A DNA stretch of 64,000 nt, from contig JAMJFZ010000818.1 of NCBI GenBank assembly GCA_026225945.1, positions 6,685,501-6,749,500 of the forward strand, read 5' to 3'. The notes under the pieces are model-generated. The model made no database searches, had not been told where the DNA came from, and worked only from the letters and a program-made list of their open reading frames with translations. The position numbers and the translations under genes were made by a program. Each line of letters begins with the position of its first letter. The stretch's first letter is position 1. Origin of the DNA: Cricetomys ansorgei (taxonomy: Eukaryota > Chordata > Mammalia > Rodentia > Nesomyidae). This document shows positions 11,720-19,942 of this stretch, in pieces.

Positions 11720-14700
11720 AGGGTCCCGTGTAGTCCAGGCTAGCCAGAACTTGCTATATAACGGAGGATGACCTTCAGCTCCTTATCCTCTTGTCTCTAC
11801 CTCTGACGGCTTGGGTCATGGATATGTCACTACATCCAGCTAGGAGGAGGAAATATTTCTGATCATTCTGTAAGGTTGCCGTGAGGCTTGCAAAGGACAC
11901 TGGGGCCTTGAACACTCAGCATGAAGTAGCTTGCTGGTGGCTGTCAGTGACCAGGTCCTTCTATGGAATGCCATTGTGACCTTGAATATGACCCCTGTGG
12001 AGTCACTCTGCTTCAGAATAATAGCTTAGTCCTGAATGGAGGGTAGGAATGCTACTGTCCAAGGTGACCAGCTGCGTTTGGTGGCACAGGCCTTTAATCC
12101 CAGCACTTGGGAAGCAGAGGCAGGAGGATCTCTGTGAGTTTGAGGTCAGCGAGGCAGCGAGGTCTACAGAGTGATTTCCAGACCAGCCAAGACAACATAG
12201 TAAGATCCTGTCTCAAAAAAAAAAAGGGGTGGGGGGACACGTGTCCCCAGCAGGCCTTTCTTCTGTGTTAAGCAGTCTTACCAAGATGCTGTCTGCATTT
12301 CCTCTGTCCCCTGTGGCAGACATAGGAAGCATCTTGGCATGAGTGTGGCCAGCTAACGTTGTGGAAGCTTATTTTTAGTTATGTACAAAATAGTTTTGTG
12401 CATTGTTGGGTGAGGGTCCGCCTAGACCTTGGTGTTTTGTGTTGTTTGCAGGTGTTGGATTTCTGCGGAGGATGTTTGATTGCTCATGATCTGCACCTGA
12501 GGAGTTCTGAATCAATAAAAACACCTGAGCCCAGAGGCTCATGGTTCCACTGTCCAGTGTGGCGCTGGCCAGGATGATGGTTCCCTCTGCTGAGGTCTGT
12601 CAGGGTTTGCAATTTGTTAAAATATGCCTCCTTGTCATCCTTAGTAAGCCGTCACAACAACATGCTGCTACAAGCCGAGACCAGCCCTGGACACTTAACT
12701 ACTTAACTGAGGTGCTGAGTCTATACCCTCCCCCTGTCGTTGGACAACTCTGGGACTGGCTTGACCAGCCAGCATCAATATGAGACTGTGCTCCCAGTTT
12801 GCCAGACTTGGGAAGCCCAGGCTGCTCCCCTTGGCCCTGCTGAAGCTCTGAGCTCACCATGCTGAATGAAGCCAGTGTCCTAGGGAGAAAGCCCATGTGG
12901 GCTCCCCAGCAGAGCTGCCCGCCAATGCCAGACCTAGTAAGGACCAAGTGGGGACCCTCATAGACACGCAGCTCAACAGAGCCTCTGATGACCCCAGTCC
13001 CTTGAATGTCCAGTCTTAAAGCCCCTCACAGAGCCATGGTCGGCACCAGTGAGTGGCAGGGCAGGGCACTTGATCCTGCAGTGCTCTGTCCAGCAGTCAG
13101 TAGCCTGGATACAGCTCACACCCCTGGCTTCTTAGAAGCAGGAGGACTCCCGGGCAGGGCAGTGCACATCTGTAAGGGCACGCCTGTAATCAGCATGTGG
13201 GAAGCTGAGGCAGAGGGATTGTGAGTTTGAGGCCATTCTAGGCTACCAAGTGAGTTTAAGCCAACCTGGTCTACATAGTGATTCAAAGCCAGCCTGGGCT
13301 ACAAAATAAGACCTTGTCGGGGCAGGGGGGCGGGGAGCAGGGAGATGGCTCAATGGTTAAGAGCACTGGCTGTTCTTATAGAGGACCTGGGTTCAGTGCT
13401 CAGCACCTACATGGTGGCTGACAACTTTGTGTAACTCCAGTTCCGGGGGCTCCCACACCCTCTTCTGACCTCTGTGGGTATCAGGCATGCATACAATATA
13501 CATACATATATGCAGGCAAACACTCGTGCACATAAAAATATTTTTTAATCTTAAAAACCAAAGAAGTGAGAAATCCGGTATTGAGCACAGGGCAGCCGAC
13601 CTTCCGGTTCACGGTAGGATGAGACTGCATGGCCTCCCTCTCCTGATGTTTTACTCACGTCCAAAATCTCCCTAGTTGCTGCTACCCTGATGCTGTGACA
13701 CCCCATTTAGGAGTCCTGAATTCAAATCCTACCGTCATTGCTACCCCTGATGAGCCCTGGCTCCCTCTGTGATGCAGTTAGCCTTCATGTGGCGCCGCCG
13801 CCTGTTCTTACAGGGGCGGTAGTTAACATGCTGTACGAGAAAGAAGAGATCGATGTCTGGTCCAAACACCCAGCACTGGGCCTGGCTGTGTTACCTCCTG
13901 GAGGCTTCCCTGTCTGTGAGATAGGAATGCTATAGACTCCTCTTCCAAACCCTTGTCTATTGCTGTGACAGCTCTCAGCCTCGCTGTCCCTCCTCAGAGA
14001 CAGCCCGGCTGGTCATCGTGTGTTATAATAATGAGCAGGACACACGTGCTCAGTTTTCCCTCGACCTGCAGCGCCGTGGGTAGGGCCTGTGGGTCCTTAT
14101 ATCATATCCAATGAAGGAACCAGCAAACGAACTCAAGAGAAGCCCCCGGAGCGGGCAGCAGGACCTAGTGACCCCTGTGTCCACAGGAGGGTGTTCATAT
14201 GCTTGGTTTCTGGGATTGGTTTTCTCCTCACAACCTCCTTGCTCCTCAGGGAGGCTGTGAGGAAGACAGAGATGAGACAGCCTGGCGCCTGGACCCAGGG
14301 TGCTCCTGGAATTAGAGGCAGAAGGGATAGTAGCATGTACCTGCGATGCATGCTGGTCGAACACGGTGTCAAATATGAAGGTGCGCTCCCTGGACCGATG
14401 TGCGCGCAGAGTGTCCTCCGGGTCTTCGCCTGGGTCTGTGAGCACGACCACCTGGACACAGCAAGACAGAGTCAGGGGGAGGCCGGCCAGACCCTGCTGG
14501 CCAGACCCTGGCAAACATTCCACATCCAGAAGCAAGGGCCAGAGCCAGAAATGGCTGCAAGCTTCTATGATCTTTTTCTCTCTTTCCCTCCTTCCCTCCT
14601 TCCCTCCCTCCCTCTCCCATCTCCTCTCTCTCTTTCTTTGTGGGCATGTGCGCATGCGCACTCACCCCGTGCACGTACATGTAAAAGCCAGAGGCTAAGG

Positions 14701-17700
14701 GTCAGAGGTTAGAGACTAAGGGTCAGGTCAGATGTCTCTTTTTTTTTTTTCTTTTTTTTTGAGACAAGGTCTCTCATTGACCCTGGAGCTCTCATTTCTG
14801 CTAGCCTGATTGGCTGGTGAACTCCTGGGATCCTCCTGTCTCTGTTCTCTAGTGCAGGGGTTACAGGCTCACGCAGCTGCATCCGGTTCTTGTATGGGTT
14901 CTGGGGATCCAAACTCCGGTCCTTACGCTTGCACAGCGAGCGCCTTATCCTGTGTCACTCACTCACTGGGGACAGTTCTTCCTGCTACCGCTCCATATGA
15001 CTCCCCTCAGCCAGGGGCTCTACAGTCACATAAATGGCCCCAGACAACCCAAAGCCCAAAGGCTAGCAGCCTGCCATGCTTCAACAACCCCACCCAACAC
15101 AACAGACCACCACCCACCCACTCTGGCCCCCTAGTGACAGACATCCCTGTGAACTAATGTCATCAGGGAAGGCAGGAGGTGTGCAAACTGTAGAGCACTG
15201 GTCTGGCCCGCTGGCTGCATTCACCTCACAGATAGGGGGTGGGGTGGGATAAAGGCGCTGTCCCAGAGCCTCCACCCACATGCTCTATTTCTCTGAGAGC
15301 CTGGCAGTCCCCTGGGCCCCTCAGTCCCCACATACATTGTTATCAAGCAAGCCTGTTGGGAGCAAAGGGATTAAAGGCGTCTGCCCCAGGGACAAGGGGG
15401 GCAGGGAAATGGGCAGAAGCCAAACGCAGCCTGGCTGGTGGAGACATGGAGCTGAGCGCCAGAGAGGAACCAAAGACGTGGAGGTAGAGCTGGGTGTCCT
15501 GAGGGTCCTCCCAGGTGACCACAGGTGCCCCTCCTGTGCTCCTAGCTTTAGAAACCACAGTCCTGGGAGGCCAGGCTCTGCCAGGGCTTCTCCTGGCTTC
15601 TGGCCAGCGCTTGCTCCATGATATAAGCAGACTCTCTCTGCTTCTCTCCTCCTGGGGATACACAGTGTCACGGGGCAGCCCACTCACTGTGTGCCAGGCC
15701 AGGGCTGCAGGGAGACTTAATGGCTCTCCAGCCAGGGTTCTCTGAACAACGGGACCTGGGAGACGGTTGTGGTGTTGTGAGTCATGGAAGTGGTCTCTGG
15801 AACCCCAAAGACCTGATTTCTAATCCCACCCTGGCTCTGTTACTCAGGTAGGGGCCTAGGACACAGCGTCTCTCAGCCCTCACTCAGTCTTCGTATCTGT
15901 AAGATGGCAGTTGTCACAGAGCCTACCCACTAAAGGGCCAGAAAGGCTGATAAGAAAACACACACCCACACAGACCCCTGGGTGCCCCAGAAGTACCCAT
16001 TACATTGGGTCTTGGATCAGAAACATATATTTTTTAATTTTTTATTTTATTTATTTAGCGTGTATGTTTACGTGTGTGTGTGCAAGAGTGTGTGTGTCGT
16101 GGTGGGGACAAGTTCTGGGAGTTGTTTTCCTCCTGTGACCTCGTGGGATCTGGGGATCGAACTCAGATCATCAGGATTACTTGCAAGCACCTTTCCCTGC
16201 AGAGCTGTCTCGCTAGTCTCAGGAAAGCATCTTTGTTATTACAAGGAACACTATCCTTATTTGCAGATGACAATGATTCTATACAAAAGGGATCTCACTG
16301 TTCATCATCAAAGGAAGTCAGGACAGGAACTCAGACCGGCCCGGAACCTGGAGGCGGGAGCTGACCCAGACAGAGGCCATGGAGGGATGCTGCTTACTGG
16401 CTTGTCTACCAAAAGCAATCTACAGATTCAATGCAATCCCCATCCAAGTACCAACAGAGAGAAACAAGACCTTGGATAGCCAAAGCCACCCTGAGCAAAA
16501 GAGTACTGCAGGAGGATGCCCATGTACTACAGAGACATCACAAGACAAACCACTGCACTGACACAAAGCCAGACACACAGGTCAGCGGAAGGGAAGACCC
16601 AGATATAAGTCCATGCTGTTAATCTGAACCCGGAGTCACCTGATTTTTGAAAAATATAGAGAAAAGACAGCCTTGTGGATGGAGAGATGGCTCAGCAGTT
16701 AAGAGCACTTGTTGCTCTTGCAGAGGACCTGAGTTTAGTCCCTATCACCCATATTGGGTGGCTCATAACCATCTGTAACACCAATTCCAGGGGATTTGAT
16801 GCCATTTTTTTTCCTTGCTTCTATGAGCATCTGTCATGAATGTGCTACACAGACATGCATGCAGGAAAAACAACCATAAACATACAAAAAAAAAGTGTTC
16901 ACACTGGGTGGTGGCACACACCTTCAATCCCAGCACTCAGGAGGCAGAGGCAGGCGGATCTCTGAGCCGAAGGCCAGCCTGGTCTACAGTGTGAGTTCTG
17001 GGAGAGCCAGGGTGACACAGAGAAACCCTGTCTTGAAAAAACAATAAATAAACAAGTGAGTAATTGACTAAACAGGAAAGTGCTCAGCACCCTTAACCAT
17101 GGTAGAAATGCAAATTAGAACCACTTTTGAGGTTCTATCTCAACCCTGTTAGACCGGCTGTTATCAACCAGTGCCGCTGGGTTAGAATTTCCTGTTGGTC
17201 AGAGCACAGAACAGTGCAGCCATTCTGGAAGCCAGCATGGAGGTTTCTCAAAAAGCTAAAAATAGATCTTCCGACCAATCCAACGACACAACTCCTGGGC
17301 GTGTACCCCAAGGACAACACACCCCATCACAGGGATGTTTGCTCATACGTGGTCACTGCTGCTCTACTCCCAACAGCTGGGAAACAGAACTAGACCAGAT
17401 GTCCATCAACGGATCCTGGACAATGAGAATGTGACACATATACACAACGGGGTCTTAGGCAGCTGTAAAGAAAGATGAAATTGCAAAAATTGCCGGGAAA
17501 CAAATGAAACTGGAAAATACTGTAAGCGAGGTTACCCAGATCCAGAAAGACAACCTGTAGTGGAACACTTGGAAGAAGATTTGTTATTTTGGCTCCTTTA
17601 AAAATGCAAAACGGCGTTTGGATTAGGTTCCTGTTCCCACCCCAGCTGCGGTGGAGTTGTTTACCAGTTGGAGTTGGAATGCTTGATGCAGGTGGCTATA

Positions 17701-19903
17701 ATTTGGTTAGGTGCAGTCATTCTGCACCTGTAGCTCATCTTTGGGATTGCCTGCCGCATGGGTTTATGGGAACTGTTGGCTTAGGGCGTAAAAGATCTGA
17801 AGCCCCGAGAGTAGGGGTGGGCGTTGGTTGGTGGTTCGTTGGTTGAGTCGCTGTCACTAGTTAGTATGAGAACAAAGATTGGAGAGATTTGAGCTTAGGA
17901 CAGCCTAAAAAGAGAATGTGGAGATTTCTACCTTTCTCTCTTTCTGTATTAAGGCCATTTGTAAAAGTGGTGAAGATTTCTATCTTTCCTTTCTCCTTCA
18001 CTAAACTAAGGGTAAAAGATTGTAGCACACTGCTACAAATGGCGCCTGCAACATGGGGTCAGACATCACGCCAGATAATCCAACATGGAGGAAAGGAAGA
18101 AGAGAAAGAACTCCAAACCTCACAGTGTCCGGTAAAGTACACTCAGCGCAGCTCCCAGAGGACAGAGATATATATAATGGAGAATGCTAACGGATTTGAG
18201 AGCACGTGTCTTCTCTCCCAAGTGGATTCTAGCTTCTATTTTTTTATACATGGGCTCTATAAGGTCAAGAGGAGGTAGTTGACCGCAGGGCACTAGACAG
18301 GGGCTCACAAGAGAAAACAATTTACTCTGGGCATAAAAATTATCCTATGACTAAGTCTCAGTAAATGTTATCTATGCTTTAAAACGCAAAAGGTCATAGT
18401 TGTTTGGATTGGCACCTGACCATTTATAAGAAACGTTAAGTTCCCAAGCATGCCATTAGAAATTTCTGTTTAAACTCCATTTCAAATGCATCTCCTCTCC
18501 TGATCAGCGATGTTACTCAAAGTGTTGCAGTGTTCAGTTTGGGACATAATTTCTACACATTTAACTGAGTTTCCCTTTTACTTCAATGCCTTCCGCCTGA
18601 GTTCTCATTGTGTAAATCTTAAAATCAGTATGTGAGGAGCTGGAGAGATGGCTCAGCAGTTGAGGCTGCTGACTGCTCTTGCAGAGGACCCGGGTTTGGT
18701 TCCAGCACCCACACAGTGGCTCAGAGCCATGTGTAACTCCGGACCCAGGGGATCAAGTGCCTTCTTATGACCTCCAGGGGTACCAGTAATACACAGAGTT
18801 TGGTTTGAAGTTATTTCAAAATAAAAAACAGTAACCGGGTTTGGTGGTACACACTTTTAATCCCAGTACTTGGGATCTCTATGAGTTTGAAGGCAGCCTG
18901 ATCTGTACAGTCAGACAGAAGCAAGAGAGAAAAACGGGGAGGAAGAGGAGAGGAGTTGAATTTATCACAGCATAGATGAACCTCAAAAACGTTGAGCCAC
19001 ACAGAGGTCACATATGGGTGACTACATTGACATGAAATATCCAGAAATCACAGAAGTAGGGTGGCAGCGGACAGATGTGGGGGGGACTCTTCCAAGGGAG
19101 AGAAAATGCTCTGGAGCTAGATAGATATGCTGACTGCATGGTTGTAAAAGGACTAAATGCCCCTCAATTCGTTACTTAAAAAGGGGAGGGGATGCAGTGA
19201 CATGACTGGAGCTGGGGAGAATGGAAGTGATCTAGTTATATTTTAATTTTTAAAAATTTATAGCTGGGAGGCAGTGGGCCTCGCCTTTAATGTTTTCTCT
19301 GTGTGGCCTTGGCTGTCCTGGAACTCATTCTGTAGACCAGGCTGGCCTCAAACTCAAGAGATCCGCCCGCCTCTGCCTCCTGAGCTCTGGGATCAAAGGC
19401 GTGCGCCACCATGCCAAGCCCCTCCTCTACCTTTATTTTTTTTAAAACATGGTCTCTCATTGAGCCTTGAACTCACTGATTTGGCTAGCTTGGCTGACCA
19501 TGAAACCCCAAGGATCCTCCTGTCCCCACCGGCCCAGCGCTGGGACTGCAAACACTGGCTGCTGGGGTTAGAATTCAGGTCCTCATGCGCACACAGGGGG
19601 CACTTGTGAGCTGCCCCTCAACCACTCTGCCTTGATGTTTTAGCATGAGCTATCTTGTGAAGATATATTTTTATTTCATGTGTACGAGTGTTTTGCCTGT
19701 ATGTATGTGTGTGCACCATGTGTGTGCCTGGTACCCACAGAAGCTGGAAGAGGGTGCCGGGATCTCCTTGTACTAGTTTACAGATGGCTGTGAGCCATCG
19801 CATGGGTGCCTCCTCTGGAAGAGCGGCCGGTTCTTAACCCCTGAGCTATTTCTCCAGCCCCATGCACTGTCTCCTGTACCACTCATAGTGCCCCCCTCTC
19901 TCA

Positions 19904-19942
<39 letters not shown>

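Larger units (their letters stand above)
16411..17560 (+). mobile_element. L1 3' remnant interrupted by two SINEs
   Basis: aagcaatctacagattcaat, ttagaaccacttttgagg and gaaagatgaaattgcaaaaa are L1 ORF2 C-terminal landmarks read on the plus strand. ORF2 is broken, and a B2 and a B1 sit inside (16676-17055). Confidence 0.75.

Noticed and set aside
14089..14712. 207-codon plus-strand open frame
   Set aside because: Antisense to Kif19b exon 3 and flanking intron. No domain signature, and its end is a pyrimidine tract translated as Leu/Ser/Pro repeats.
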